Assembly (NCBI GenBank): GCA_037447655.1
Contig: JBBHKE010001580.1
Span: 92,180-156,179 of the forward strand
DNA from: Zygnema cylindricum
Lineage: Eukaryota > Streptophyta > Zygnematophyceae > Zygnematales > Zygnemataceae
Length of the DNA: 64,000 nucleotides
Direction of reading: 5' to 3'
The position numbers were made by a program, and so were the translations under genes. Shown here in pieces: positions 23,769 to 36,223 of the stretch (positions are counted from its first letter, which is position 1; the number at the start of each line of letters is the position of its first letter). Below the pieces are notes generated by a model. The model saw only the letters and a program-made list of their open reading frames with translations. It searched no databases and was not told the DNA's origin.

Positions 23769-26279
23769 TTAGAATCTCGGTTTAGCAATAGCTTCCAAAG
23801 GCTTCAAAGGCGAAATCGTAAGACCCATTTTTTCAGTGTTGTCGATTGGTTCCAATCCCGTCGACCAATCATATCGATATACCATATGTGCAACCAAAAG
23901 AGTTACCATTGTACTTCCAACATTCATTCCGGGACACATTCTTCGACCAGATCCAAAAGGTATTAACGAAAAATGTTGTCCCCGAAAGTCGGTTGGATTA
24001 TCCAAAAACCTCTCCGGTTTGAACTCAAATGGATCCGGCCAATATTTTTCGTTGTGGCTGATAGCCCAAGCGCTAATCAACATCATTGTGTTACTCGGTA
24101 CGGAATATTTTCCTCCTCCTAATTTCACTTCCTCCATATTCAAGTGTGGAATTAACATTGGAGCTGGTGGATGCAACCGTAATGTCTCCTTTATGACTGC
24201 TTTGAGATATGGAAGTTGGAGGAGCCGATTTTCGAGTTCAAAATCGTCAAATTCGAAGATAGGATCGATTTCTGACTGAAGTCGTGACATCTTTTCGGGA
24301 TGACGGAGAAGTTCTAACAGAGCCCATTCTGTGGTAACAGAAGTAGTATCTGCTCCACCTAATACCATATCTTTAAGAACTCCCAGAATTACTTCTTCAT
24401 CAATGGGTTCAGATTCCTTTGTCAAAATCAAAGAATCGCATAAATCTTTAGCCAATGGCGCGCTCCCATCCGATTCCGCTTTTGCTATTTCCAGTTTTTG
24501 CTCGTGCTCCCTAACATGGAGAGTGAAAAATGCATCCAAATCACGACCTATTTTTAAAGAGAGAGCGTGAATTCCGTGATAATCAAGAAAAAGGAAAATA
24601 GGTATGAAATCGCCGATATTAGTTCCACCTACGGTTCGAAAAATATCACCCATCCAGCGAAAAAACTTGTCGCCTTCAGGATTTGGTCGTCCAGGAATAC
24701 TCGATTCAAACCTTTTTCCTACACAGATTCTTAAAGTATGGTTCATTGCAGCCCGGAAAATGTGATTTCGAAGACCTACAAGACCTCCTCGTAGTTGTGA
24801 TTCTTCTCCAATTGCATCACACATTTTACGAACTTCGTCCAATCGCAAAGGTTTCCACATGTCAAAATGTCGTTTGTTAAAAAGGTTGACAGCACAAAGC
24901 CTCCGAACCACTTTCAAATGTGGACCAGCCCGGGAAAAGCTTATGTCTTTTCCTGGACACATCCATTAATTTTTTTGTTTGTTTGCAATGAGAAACTTAA
25001 GAGAGTGTCAGAATGAAATTCACCAGCCACCTTGGAAGTAAAATGTTTTGAGGTTTTTTCTATTTTTAACACAAGAAAAATCGCTTGTATTCGCAAAATT
25101 GCAATAATGTTGACGCTGGGAAATGGTTGACATAACACATTTTCACCCATAAACTGACTCAAAAATAACATTGAGAGACAACCTAAGCAATACGTGTGTA
25201 AATTTGCAAAAAAACCTCACAGAAATACTCAAAATATTACTTAATCTGCATTTTAATAGTATGGTTAGCGTTATTTTTTAGTTCACTGTCATGGAAACCA
25301 CCAGCATTTACAACAACACTACACCGTGAATTGTTATTAGTGTTAATGTTTTTCTCGTCTCTTTAAACATCTTTTTTCCGTACACGCATGTCGATTTTTA
25401 GATCTGACGGTTGCGATTGAAAAAAAAGATTTTCAGCTTCCGTTTGACGGTCTCAAATTGAAAATCGGACAAGAGTGTACGGAGAAGAGATTTTTTAAGT
25501 GGCTAAAAAATTGTTAACACTAATAGCGGTACACGGTGTAGTATTTGTAATATTAGTATTTACGTTGGCAAGCAGTTGCATACGCAGCAAATACGACCTC
25601 GACACTTTGATATAATCAACCCAATTATGACATTGGCATCAACATTGTGAATTTTGACATCAACATGGACAGGGAAATTGTACCTACATTTAAATGTTTA
25701 TGTAAATGGCTTTATAATTTACGTTACGCTTACTTTTGAGTTAAAATTGGCATTAACATCAAAACTGAAATTGAAATTGACATTAACATTGATATTAACA
25801 TTGACATTCATATTGTATTGACATTGACAGTAAGATTGACATTGACATTGAAATTGACATTGAAATTGACATTGACATTGACATTGATATTGACCTTAAA
25901 CCTTAAAATATCCCAAAATCTCACCTTTATTCGTAAGAATTGAAGCTGTCGCCGAAAGCCAGCGCGAGCAACAAGAAGAATCAAAATCTTTGAGCACCTC
26001 CTTCGCTATTTCTGGACTGGAAATGATAACCGCAGGAAAAGAGCCAAAATAGAGTGTCATGATTGGTCCGTACAAATCTGACAATTTGGATAATCCACGA
26101 AATATCAGAATATCCGCCGCGATTTGCGGAAAGTTTCCGACGATTGGCCAGGGTCGGGGCCCGGGCGGCATGCGAGGAGAAGAAGAGAGAAATAGGAAAT
26201 GCAGGGGGAGGAGGAGGAGGAGGAGGAGGAGGAGGAAGGGTAAGAGGAGGAGCCATGGCCATAAGGGAATAGTAGCCAT
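23769..26279 (-). CDS. cytochrome P450, CYP71 clan
   Basis: Two exons (26279-25925 and 24952-23769) joined by a 972-base GT-AG intron give 512 residues, normal for a plant microsomal P450. The ATG at 26279 starts an N-terminal Leu-rich ER anchor, partly encoded by a GGA/TCC repeat, followed by the Pro hinge PPGPRPWPIVGN. Landmarks in order: C-helix region AGPHLKVVRRLC; I-helix GGADTTS (O2 activation); KETLRLHPP (ExxR); FKPERF; and the heme loop PFGSGRRMCPG with its Cys ligand. The C-helix has no WxxxR Trp; the GPH..KVR context resembles CYP98-type enzymes, but I cannot assign a family or substrate. All catalytic motifs are intact, so it is probably functional. The intron holds a MITE and a degenerate ATTGAC array. 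Confidence 0.9.
25322..25538. mobile_element. MITE family 1, copy 2 (in the P450 intron)
   Basis: 217 bases, TA at 25320-25321 and 25539-25540. The left end is CACCGTGAATTGTTATTAG; the right end CTAATAGCGGTACACGGTG is its inverse. It is subterminally palindromic like copy 1 and lies wholly within the P450 intron. Confidence 0.85.
25660..25895. repeat. degenerate ATTGAC hexamer array in the P450 intron
   Basis: Many imperfect GACATT/GAAATT/GATATT units run to within about 30 bases of the exon 1 donor. Similar degenerate hexamer arrays occur in HK intron 1 and GT92 intron 3. Confidence 0.75.
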
Positions 26280-26563
26280 GGCCGTTAGCTTAAAGAGGAA
26301 AAAATTGAAAGAGGGAGAAGGCAAGGGAAAGGGGGAAAGGGAAGGGCGAGAGAGAGAAGGCGTGAAGTTTACACAAAAGGCTTCTTGTGCTATTTCTGTC
26401 GAATCTATTTTGGGCGGCAAAATTCGATCATAAATTTCTATACTTTTGTCTTTTCTGACCATCGAACGAATCTACCAATCAAAATAAAAAAACGCACGAG
26501 ACTGATTTGACGCAATCCCTTTGTTTCGGAGAAATTTCCATCGGAACATATTTTAATGTGCTA

Positions 26564-26782
26564 CACCCGTGAATCGCTATTAGTACTAATGTTTTTTTCG
26601 TCTCTTAAAACATATTTTTATCCGTACACACTTGTCCGATTTTAGATCTGACGGTTGCGATTGAACCGTATCATTCTCAGCTTCCGATTGGCGGTTTCAA
26701 ATTAATTATCCAACAAGTGTGTACGGAGAAATAATGTTTTAAGTGGCGAAAAAATTATTAACCCTAACAGCGGTACACGGTG
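26564..26782. mobile_element. MITE family 1, copy 3
   Basis: 219 bases, flanked by TA (26562-26563 and 26783-26784). Ends are CACCCGTGAATCGCTATTAG and ACAGCGGTACACGGTG. Confidence 0.83.
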
Positions 26783-26804
26783 TACTTTTGTCGGGACGAC
26801 AGAA

Positions 26805-27022
26805 CACCGCGAATCGTTATTAGCGTCAATGTTTTTTTCGCCACTAAAAACATCTTTTATCCGTACACATTTGTTGGATTTTCAATTTGAGACCGCCAAT
26901 CGGAAGCTGAAAATCTTCCCTTTCAATCGCAACCGTCAGATCCACAATCCGACAAGTGTGTACGGATAAAAAGATGTTTTAAGTGGCAAAAAAAACATTG
27001 ACGGTAATAGCGATTCACGGTG
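26805..27022. mobile_element. MITE family 1, copy 4
   Basis: 218 bases with ends CACCGCGAATCGTTATTAG and TAATAGCGATTCACGGTG. The flanks are AA on both sides rather than TA, the only clean copy without a TA duplication. It is in tandem with copy 3. Confidence 0.8.
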
Positions 27023-27100
27023 AAGTTGGGCGTCCCGCCGAAAAGGTTTTACGCTAAAAATAAATTTGTACGACAACGTAACAATATTAAAAAATATTCC

Positions 27101-27882
27101 GATGGAATTTCCTCATTTGGTGACTTTCCATGGAAGAAAAAACAATGAACTTCAGAGACGGGCATCTCTGTTCGAATCTGAAACCGGCAGAATTTTGCCT
27201 GCCAGTAAATGTTATAAGACGACCGTCAAATGTTATACGACGGCCGGTAAATTGTTTGACCGTCAAAACCGTCAGCCGTTGCGGAACATGAAAAAACGGT
27301 ACAAATAGAACTTGTACGGATGATACAAAATAACAGTTTTAACTGTGGTTGGTTGGAACCATGTGTTTTTTTTTTTTTTTTTTTTTGAAGTCATCTATTT
27401 CACTTTCAAGTGGCCGGCTGTTTTTGTTTTTAAATTAAAAGGTACGAAAGGATGAAATGTCTAGAAAACCTCTCAGGTGACGTCATATAATTGTACTGAA
27501 ATGTGAAATGCAACGACGTCGAAATGATTCTAAAATTTCAAAACGGAACGACAAAAAGGCGGCGGCAAATTTGTCCACTTTGGGAGCGTGACGGGATAAA
27601 TTTGGCGGATTCGCATCCACGTGGCGAAAAGCACATGGGCCTATGTCATGTGTAGGCACCAGATCGAGCGTTCATCGTGGATTTTTTTTCCACGTGGACA
27701 AATTTTACACGTTCATTCTTTCGCGTAGTGTCCTCTTTGACGACATTCGTCGCACAAAGGGTTCGCGAGCTGGCGTCTCGAATTGAATATTAGGATTTAC
27801 GCCCATAACCTTGTGGATTCTTCTTAAAGAAGTTTTTCCTACAATAAAATAAGATATGTACGGAATGGTACGAAACATTACG
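27101..27882. other. intergenic, nothing recognised
   Basis: Contains a T homopolymer near 27368-27386 and CACGTGG words. No gene is supported. Confidence 0.5.
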
Positions 27883-27890
27883 GTTTGAAC

Positions 27891-28254
27891 CATAGTTCAA
27901 AAGTAGGTGACCGTACGCCCATACAATATGCCTATTGTATGCAAAACATACAATATGGCCTTAAGACCCATATTGTATTGGCCGCAAAATGATATAAAAT
28001 AGTAACAGGGTTGAGTTGCACATGGATCGATAGAGAATTAAACGTCATGCCTAAATTTGAAAAGAAAATCGGACAAAAAAATCTTTTTCTGTGAGTTTTG
28101 AGCGACTTTTTATTTAAACCGTCAGATTCGGACAATCTGACGGTCGTTGATGAAAGTAACGATCTAGGAAGATCACATGAAAAGCCCATAACACAACTTA
28201 CGCTAAAGGCGGCCTACAAAAGGCCTACCAAAAAACGCCTACTTTTGAACTATG
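27891..28254. mobile_element. MITE family 3, copy 1 (hAT-like, 8-bp target duplication)
   Basis: The left end CATAGTTCAAAAGTAGG is the exact inverse of the right end CCTACTTTTGAACTATG. Both flanks carry the perfect 8-base duplication GTTTGAAC (27883-27890 and 28255-28262). An 8-bp duplication fits hAT-type or P-type transposases. It is non-coding, 364 bases. A longer relative in inverse orientation is at 42255. Confidence 0.88.
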
Positions 28255-28372
28255 GTTTGAACCAGTACGGCCCTCAGTAAACAACCTCACTTTTTCGCTA
28301 ACGGAAGTCTTCGGCCGCATTGTAGTAATCTGTCACATTTAGAATCGGGTCGATTTTCTTCCCGGTCCTGTA

Positions 28373-28589
28373 CACCGCGAATCGCTATTGGCGTCAATAT
28401 TTTTTTCGCCACTTAAAACATATTTTCTCCGTACACACTTGTTGGGTTTTGGATCTGACGGTTGCGATGGAAAGGTAAGATTCTCAGGGTCCGATTGGCG
28501 GTCTCAAATTGAAAATCCAACAAGTGTGTACGGAGAAAATATGTTTTTAGTGGCGAAATAAACATTGACGCTAATAGCGATTCACGGTG
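28373..28589. mobile_element. MITE family 1, copy 5
   Basis: 217 bases, TA on both flanks (28371-28372 and 28590-28591). Ends are CACCGCGAATCGCTATTGG and TAATAGCGATTCACGGTG. Confidence 0.85.
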
Positions 28590-28689
28590 TACTTCTTTGT
28601 TCGATTTCGCGTAACTGTAGTTTTGTATTGTTTCGTCTCGCGTTTAGAAACGTTTGACCGTACGTCTATGTCAGTACGATAGTACAGTA

Positions 28690-28727
28690 CACCGTAAATC
28701 GTAATTAATTATTAATTCGCGGTGTAC
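28690..28727. repeat. mini-palindrome made of MITE family 1 termini
   Basis: CACCGTAAATCGTAATTAAT runs straight into ATTAATTCGCGGTG, like a family 1 element reduced to its two ends (about 38 bases), again between TA dinucleotides. Confidence 0.55.
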
Positions 28728-28745
28728 TTTACGTTTTGTCTACTA

Positions 28746-28966
28746 CACCGCGAATCGCTGTGTAAATGTCTTTTCCAGTTTTTTGCCACTTAATACATCT
28801 TTTCTCCGTACACACATGTCAGATTGTGGATCTGACGGTGGAGATTGAAAGGTATGATTCTCAGCTTCCGATTGGCTTTCTCAAATTGTAAACTGGACAA
28901 GTGTGTACGGAGAAAAGGTGTTTTAAGCGGCGAAAAAAATATTAACACTAATAACGATTCACGGTG
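28746..28966. mobile_element. MITE family 1, copy 6
   Basis: 221 bases, TA at 28744-28745 and 28967-28968. Ends are CACCGCGAATCGCTG and AATAACGATTCACGGTG. Confidence 0.83.
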
Positions 28967-31296
28967 TACTTTTGTTTGGGTTGTCGTTTAACAATTTCGG
29001 TCATTACTGTAGTTTTCATTTGGAGGGTTTAGTGAATTAGGTTGACAGGTGGCAGAATTTTGGAGGTTTCCGGGTGGCGCACGCTCACACGTGTCACGTC
29101 ATCTTTGATACTTCAATCAGGAAGAAGACATGGCATAAGGTGGAACTCTATTTAATGATTTTTTTGGAGGAAACAGGAGGAGAAGATAGGTGACATTGTA
29201 AATTTCAGTTTTTTAATGTGAATATATATCTTTTCGAAATGTTAAGTTTGAAAATCGAACCTTATCAAGGGATAGGCTAAGATTAACAAGCACAAGAGAG
29301 AGGGACGGGGAAAGGTGGGGAGAAAAATGGAATAAGGGTTAGAGGGATAGAGGAAGAGGGGCGAGCTAGAGGTAAGGAGAGGGTAGAGAGCGGTGAATGG
29401 CCGAAGGGGCCACGAGGGAGAGGATGAGTGGCAACGAGGGAAAGGAAGAGGATTCAGTGGAGGGACATGATGAGGTAGAAGGAAATAATAAGGAGGCTGT
29501 GAGAGAGAGAGAGAGAGAGAGATAAAAGCGGGGAAAATAAAGAGGTGAGGAGAGAGGATAGCGGGGGAAAGTGAAAGGAGAGGCCAACAGGAATCAAAGG
29601 TAGGTGCTAGCAAGAAAGAGGGGGGAAGGAGAGATGAGAAGGTATCACGAGGGGAAGAAAAGATAGGGATGAGCTGGCGAAAGGGAGAATAGGAGGGAAC
29701 GAGTGGGTGAGAGAGAGAGAGTCGTCTAGCCTCCATCTCCTTCTCCTCCTCGCTTTCTATCTTTTTGTCCATTTCTCACTTGGGCGTGGGAGTGATTGGG
29801 AGTTCTGTTATTGCATTTTGAATTTTATACTACGGGAAAAAAAAGAAAAAACAAAATAACGGATTTTTTTCCATTTGAAATTTCGGGCAGAGACTAAACA
29901 CAGTTAATTGGAGCATAGATTTGGTAATTTCATCGTTTTTTTGTTTTGTTGTTTTCGTTAACTCATATATGTTCAAAAGGGTCCCTAAGGTGTCCTAAAA
30001 CCACTTAAAACTGGTCATTTAAACAATTTTTTAGGACTGAAATTTTCAATGTTACAAATGCAAAATTAGGCAGGCCCCAAGTTCAAATAAACTCCAGTAT
30101 TACAAATACACCAACTGGCGTTTGTCGCATTAGAAGTTTCTCCGAGTCCATTTTAATTTCATTCGTTTTAGATAGTCTAGCATAATTTGTGTTTTTGGAA
30201 TTTATGAATTTTTGGTGATCAAATGAAAAATTGAAAATGTTTGACAATCCGATTTTGCAGAACAGATTTAGTGTCAAACCGTCAGAAGTGTATGGAAGGG
30301 AACCGTTGCTCAAGATTCCAAAGGATAAAATTTATTAAAACTAAATGTAGGGGACTTCCAGTAACCTCGGCATTTTGGAGTCGGGTACACAAATATTCTT
30401 TTGACTCTACAAACTTGCGGTTTGTATGCAAGTTTGTACTTTGGTGTGTGGTTTCTGCCATTAAGAATGACTGAAGGGAAGATAGCAGGCACATTCTTCT
30501 TTTACATCTCCCCTCCCATGTTCTGTTTTATTTTATTTCTTTAGGTATCTTTTTTCTCATCCTTCCCACCGACCTTCATTTTTTCCCTGCTTTTATACCC
30601 TCTCTAATTTGAAGGTGAAAAGAAAACAGGAAAGAGGTCAAGCATGAACAGATAAGTTAGAAATGAGGCAAAAAATCGAGAGGCATGGGCGAATGAAAGA
30701 CAAATTAAGGTATGTCAAGGAACCATATGACCTCCAACCTCCCAAATTCCAATTTTTTCCTGGACATTTATCTGGCGGAGGAAGTGTGGTAAGGCTCATT
30801 TAGTAAATTGATCCATATTAATGTTACAGTCATAGATTGGTGGAACCTTTATAAGAGATTATGAAACAGCGAACAATAAGAAAGGCAACAATGTGGAACA
30901 ACTTGTTCGAAAAAAATAAAAAAACAGAAGTTTAAAATGAAACAAAGTTACAAAATTACAAAAGTTCACTACGAGAACTCGCCTCAATTCTTTAATTTCA
31001 ACCATCTGTAAAGAACTCTGCCACTACACTTTCCCACTTTTCTAAAAAAAAACGCCGATGAAAGCTATGACACTCTCAACAATTAACAAAATTTGAATGA
31101 AGGATGGACGAAGGAGAGCTCCTACTTCTGTCTGTACACTTTTTGAAAACGCCTACAAAAAACTCGTAGAATTAAATCTAAAATACTATTGTACAAGTAA
31201 AGCAATATCTTACGAGATACTACTAGAAAAACATAAGCTATTCTTTACGAGACACTATTAATACACATAAAAAAAAAGTAACAAAAAAGCTGTTGA
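28967..31296. other. intergenic with purine-rich segment
   Basis: 29280-29740 is strongly purine-rich on the plus strand (GAGAGG-type words), giving long Ser/Pro/Leu frames on the minus strand that I reject as genes. The remainder is AT-rich, and its right end should hold the 3' UTR of gene 3. Confidence 0.5.
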
Positions 31297-33592
31297 CTAC
31301 TCCGCAGACGCTGGCATATTCTGGCCGTTGAATCCAGAGTATCGGCAATCAGTTTTTAAGACACCAGAAGAAACATAGTCTTCTGGACGGCCATCAAGGA
31401 ATCCTTTTCCGCTCTCTCCATCAGCAGAAATAGCATGCTTCAATGCCTCACCCAATTTAGAGTAGATCTCAGTGCGTTCCTCTCTTCCTTCACGATATGT
31501 TTGTCCGAGAACTCCATGGATGGCAGGTGTCGTCTGTACAAATAGCAAAGAGATGTCAACAACTCATAATCATAAACAATAAACATAAAAGCACACTAAG
31601 AAGCAACAGTTTTATGGCAAGACCATTGGAGCCCAGGAGAGTAAAAAGCATCTTAATTGTATCCAGTTAATATGGAGAGGGAGAGGGATCGGAAGGTAAA
31701 GTTGAGGGTGAGGATGAGGGTGGTAGAGAGGTTTGGGCAACTCACTTGTATCCAGTTAATAGCAATGCTTATGTGAGTTTCCGCATCATCCGGCCTCCGA
31801 AGGAGAGGATGCGCAACACGGAGGTGCACCGTCATATCCAACAAACCGTCGATAAAGACACTGTAAATATCTATGTCAAATATTCCACTCTTCTTAATAC
31901 CCATGAACTTAATAGTAAGCCCACCCGCTATCTCCACCTCCTCTCCCACATCCATCTTAGGAATGACTTCCCCATCCACCTCCGCCTTCGCCAAAAATCC
32001 CTCTCCTCTCGCCGTCTCCTTCCCTCCCCTCGCCACAAGAAGGAGAGAATGCTCCTCTTCCTCAACCATCCACAGGATCCCGAGCTCCCGAATCCATGTC
32101 CTCACCGCCTTCCCTCCGACGAGGAGCGAGGCACTCTCCGTACGGTCGTCCAAGTAGCCCGTCATCTTCATGTTCATGTGGAGGCTGAGGTCGCTGACTA
32201 AGCAGAAGCTTTTCCCGGGCTCTCCATTGAAGTCATAGTGGGTTCCGTGGGCGCCCACAAAGTGGGGATCGTGACACGCGGAGCCGCCGCATTTGATTCC
32301 GACAGTTGTCGTATATGAGGCAGAGCATTCCGGGTACATACCATTGGGGTACAAATAGCATTCGCCGGCAACTTGTCCTTTGCTCTCTTTTCTGGAAAAA
32401 GTAAAACAATGTGGAAAGAGGAATACAATGTAAAAAAAGAGAAGAATAAAACATAGTAGGAGGAGGGAGGTGTGGCAGAAGGAGGAGGAACGTGAGGTTA
32501 AAGCGAAGCATTGAAGGAAAGGGGGGTGAAGGAAGGAAGTGAAACAGAAAGAGAAGGAAAGTAAGGGAGAAGGGGGGGGAAGCTGAAGAACTGGGAGGGA
32601 AATGGTAGAACACTGGAAAGTGTAAACAGATACATTCAAAGGAAAAAAGAGAGGGAAAGAGGTGGGGCAGACCAGAAGGGAAATAAAGGGGAAGGAAAGT
32701 ATAGGAGACGAGAACGAAGGCCAAGGAGAGGGAGAAGGAAGGTGAGAAAAGTGGAGTGTGAAAGTAAGAGAGAGCGAGAAAGAAGGTAAAAGAGGGGGAG
32801 AGGGAACCTGAGGGCGGGTGGTAAAGGGGGCGGGTGAGGGTAAAGGAGATGACGAAGGAAGAGAAATGGAAAGAGAACAAATTTCATCCTTTGGTTTGAA
32901 TGTGGGCAGGATGAAGGTTGCAAGGACAGACTATGAAAGACTATGTGAGTGAAGAGAGGATTCGAAACAAATTATTCTGCTATTTAGCGAACATAAGACA
33001 TAAAAAAAAAAAAAGTTATAATACTCACTTTTTTATCCATTGCCAGAGAGCACATTTCTTTTCTCTTTTACAAGAATTGAAGCATCTTTCTGCGTCGTCT
33101 CCAGGAATAAATTTGATCGCTTTTCCCCTCAGAGATGTGGCTGGTACCTGCGCAAATTCAGGCGAGTTATTGGTCAGAATTGGAACTGCAGGGCAAATTG
33201 TTGAACAACAAAGTGATTCTCAAAGCTATTATAATTTTTTCCATCCTTTTTTTTATTCCCTCTTTCACTGCATCTATCCTCGGCATCAGGCGATAACAAA
33301 CAAAAAATGTTAAAAAAAGCCTGAAATTTCATTTTCTTTATGTCCATTACGTTGGCACATTTTTCAAAGAATTTTTTTAAGAATAGTTAATTTATCATCT
33401 TTATGGCTTCCCATTTACCAAAAAGTTTCCGACGACTCCCGCCTTCGAACACGGTCCCATGTCACATCCCAAACTCTTTTTGTAATCTGGGCAAACCGGT
33501 TTGGCAGCCGCCTGTACGGTTCCCACGTGTGAACAAGCAGCCAGTAATAGTACAGCGAAAGCAACCAAAGAATAGACCTTAGAGGACGCCAT
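31297..33592 (-). CDS. Root_cap gene 3: secreted Root_cap protein with shortened PAN-like module
   Basis: Four exons (33592-33419, 33147-33029, 32391-31746, 31533-31297) with GT-AG introns give 391 residues in frame. The N-terminal 28 or so residues form a signal peptide ending near QAAA. Module A is CPDYKKSLGCDMGPC. Module B is only 119 bases (164 in gene 1): the part carrying the two leading Cys is missing, leaving CFNSCKREKKCALWQW. The Root_cap domain follows, with DPHFVGAHGTHYDFNG, HGVLGQTYREGREER and DCRYSGF. The Root_cap exon is 18 bases longer than in genes 1 and 2. Intron 2 is purine-rich. A short copy of the exon 3 end (TTGTATCCAGTTAAT) recurs in intron 3 near 31658. Domain calls are firm; function is unknown. 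Confidence 0.87.
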
Positions 33593-34683
33593 GGCTTTGG
33601 TGTCTTGAATGGGAGAGAATAAGGAAGAAACTTGAATTGCGAAGAAATCTTATGAGCGATGAATAAAATAAGATTCGATCGACTTCAAATAGGCAATTTT
33701 CAATATTCGTCATCCACATTCTTTTTGTCGTTATTTCGGCCAGAGAGCGCGCCAGAAGTTTTGCGCAGAGATTCTGTACGGTCTTTCTTTTTGTACGGCT
33801 GGATAACACGTGTTTTTCAGTGTAAAATTGTGAATCAAGTATTTCAACAAAAAGACAAAAGCCGTACTTTATCCTAAGAAATTGCACCTGTAATTGATGG
33901 AAGCGGGACACGTGGCTTCATTAACTCTCATAGCGATGGGCGGTCAGCGGAGCAAGTTTAGATTCGCTTACGTCACAAGCGTGCTTACCCGTACAGTCTT
34001 TCCGAAAGAATTAGCAATCTGTCCAAGTTTTTCGAAGGTTATGATCCGTACATTTGAAAATTGAGATAGGGTACAGCATAGCCTTTCCGAAAGAAAACAT
34101 CTGTTGTACTGACACGTGTCAGGTCAATATAATTCGTAAACATTCTTGATCGCAGTCTGCAGATTTTTATCCGTACAGAATCAGCTCTCCGTATCACAAA
34201 AAAATGGGAAATGCTATGCAGACACACCAGAAGTTTAGGTGGATGACCTAAAACCATACGGAAAAGTACACTTTTAAGGACAGTTTCGAGGGCGGGAGGT
34301 GTTCACACTACCCCGTCAAAATGTAAGTCCGTACGGACGGCCGCTAACACTATCGTGCGACAATTTGTGGGAGCTTGAAGTACGAATTATTGAAATGGTT
34401 GGCCACGTGGCATCGCGCCGGTGTCAGTTTTTCTAGCGTTGACGGACCACTAACAGGCGAACTGTCGACTATTGACAGTGAGTCCGTACTTTATTTTCAG
34501 TTCATACACTATTCTGAATACGTACTTTATTTTAAGTACGTACTTTTCATTCACTGGTTTCAGCCGTCTGCTGTATTAGGGTGTGTGCCCATGTGTTCTA
34601 AGGGTTTTTTTCCGTCGTTTTCACAGAAAATGGAACTTGCAACGAGAAAATCTTACGCCGTACGAGAAATTGGCAAAAACTAA
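33593..34683. other. upstream region of gene 3
   Basis: The presumed promoter of gene 3 (minus) is here. GTAC-containing words are dense. No gene or RNA is seen. Confidence 0.5.
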
Positions 34684-36223
34684 AGTACATTTTCAGTCAT
34701 CTTGGAACTTGGAAAGTACGTCAGTTTGGCTTTATTATCATTTCGACCCACTTCCACGTCACGCCAGCTCATCTTCACACTTGTACTGGAATCAAATCGC
34801 GACCTGATTTTAATTAAAATAATACCCTGTTGACGAATAGCAAAACGGTATTGCAAGTGTGAAACGTCTTCGAAAATTTTTGAACGACGGAGAGTACACG
34901 CTATTTTTTTCCCTGCTCGTCACGCGCATGTACGTACGAAAATGACAAGCCTGTACGGAAAAAAATCGTTGGGGTCTCGGACCTCCACTTTCATTCATGG
35001 GTCCTTTGCAAAAGTTTACGTTGTCCTCGTCTCTCCCCCTCTTTCTCACTCGACCGCTCCTCTTTCTCTCTTCTTAAAATGAAATGCAGCAATAATACTA
35101 TAATAATATCAAATGAAATATATATATCTTTTTATTTTTATTTTTTATTTTTGGTCTGATTTTGATGGCATATTGAATGATAAAAGATAAGAAAAAGAAA
35201 TCGGGAAGCCATGGCGGAAAATCTAAGTACTAATGACGTCACAAGGCAGCATGACTTCGCTATGTCACGAAACCCTAAACATCTACAATGTCATCAAAAC
35301 CTCGACGTCTACAACCGTCACCGTTTTTGAAGACGTGACCAATTTTCGTAATTTTCGTAGTCGTCTACATTTCGTTTCGTACCTGTCGCACATTTTGTAG
35401 ACGTCTACAATTGTCACATATTTGAAGTAATGAAGGCGCAAGTAACGATTGACAAAGGGACACTTTGAAAAGTACACCGTAAAATCAACGCTAAAATCCA
35501 AAGTAACATTTCAAAGATTCGGTTACATGGGCGCACACCCTGAGGGTACGTCCCCATGTAATCGGTACTTTGATAAAGTATTTTGGATTGTAGCGAAGAT
35601 TCTCCGTACTACTTCGAAGAGTGTCCCTATGTGCGAAAATGAAATCGGAACTTTGACATGTGACGGTTGTAGACGTAGGTACAACTTGTGACGATTGAAG
35701 ACGACTACGAAACTTCCGACGATTAGTGACGCCAACAAAAATAACGACAGTGGTAGACGTCTAGATTTTTGTGAAATTGTAGATGTTTAGGGTTTGGTGA
35801 CATTGTGACGTCATGCTCACTTGTGACAACGTGGACGTCACTGATTCAATAACTTTCTGCCAAGGTATACCGATTTCGTTTTTTTTACTTTTCTCACTCG
35901 ATTTGCCATTTAAAAAAAAACCTAAAAATTGTCAAAAATAATATTTTTTCAAATATCTTTCATTTTATACCAATATTGTCGTGTCTCATTCTAAATAGTG
36001 TGAGATACAAGCGATAGTGTGAGAGGGAGAGAGGAGAGGCGACGACGGCGCAAAATTTTGCAAAGGATCCCATGAATGAAAGTGGAGGTTGCATTTTTTT
36101 TTCCGTATATGCGCGTGACGGGCACGGAGAAAAATAGAGAGGACTCTCCCTCGTCCTAAAATTTTCCCACTCGTGTAGCGCGTGCGTGGGTCATTTTTCA
36201 TTCGCTGTTTGAGCGGTATACCG
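34684..36223. mobile_element. large foldback element, uninterrupted copy
   Basis: Sequence from about 34846 to 35540 is imperfectly repeated in inverse orientation from about 35550 to 36223. Paired landmarks: CCACTTTCATTCATGGGTCC against GGATCCCATGAATGAAAGTGG, ACGACTAC-type words against their inverse, and CGGTTACATGGGC against CCCATGTAATCGG at the centre. Its left half (34684-35535) matches 11861-12452 plus 19101-19350. No transposase is encoded. Confidence 0.7.

Larger units (their letters stand above)
26440..27100. repeat. dispersed repeat interrupted by two MITEs
   Basis: The outer parts (26440-26563 and 27023-27100) match 19374-19560. Two family 1 MITEs lie between them, separated by about 22 bases of the original repeat (TTTGTCG.GAC). 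Confidence 0.65.

Noticed and set aside
28690-28727. A Rho-independent-type terminator hairpin
   Set aside because: The context is eukaryotic, and the palindrome is explained by fused MITE termini between TA dinucleotides.
29242-29772. 176-codon minus-strand Ser/Pro/Leu frame
   Set aside because: Purine-rich low-complexity DNA, no domain, no splice sites or homologous module.
31653-32639. A single 328-codon minus-strand gene
   Set aside because: It reads through introns on both sides; only 31746-32391 is exon 3 of Root_cap gene 3. The frame at 32233-32880 is a shifted intron read-through.
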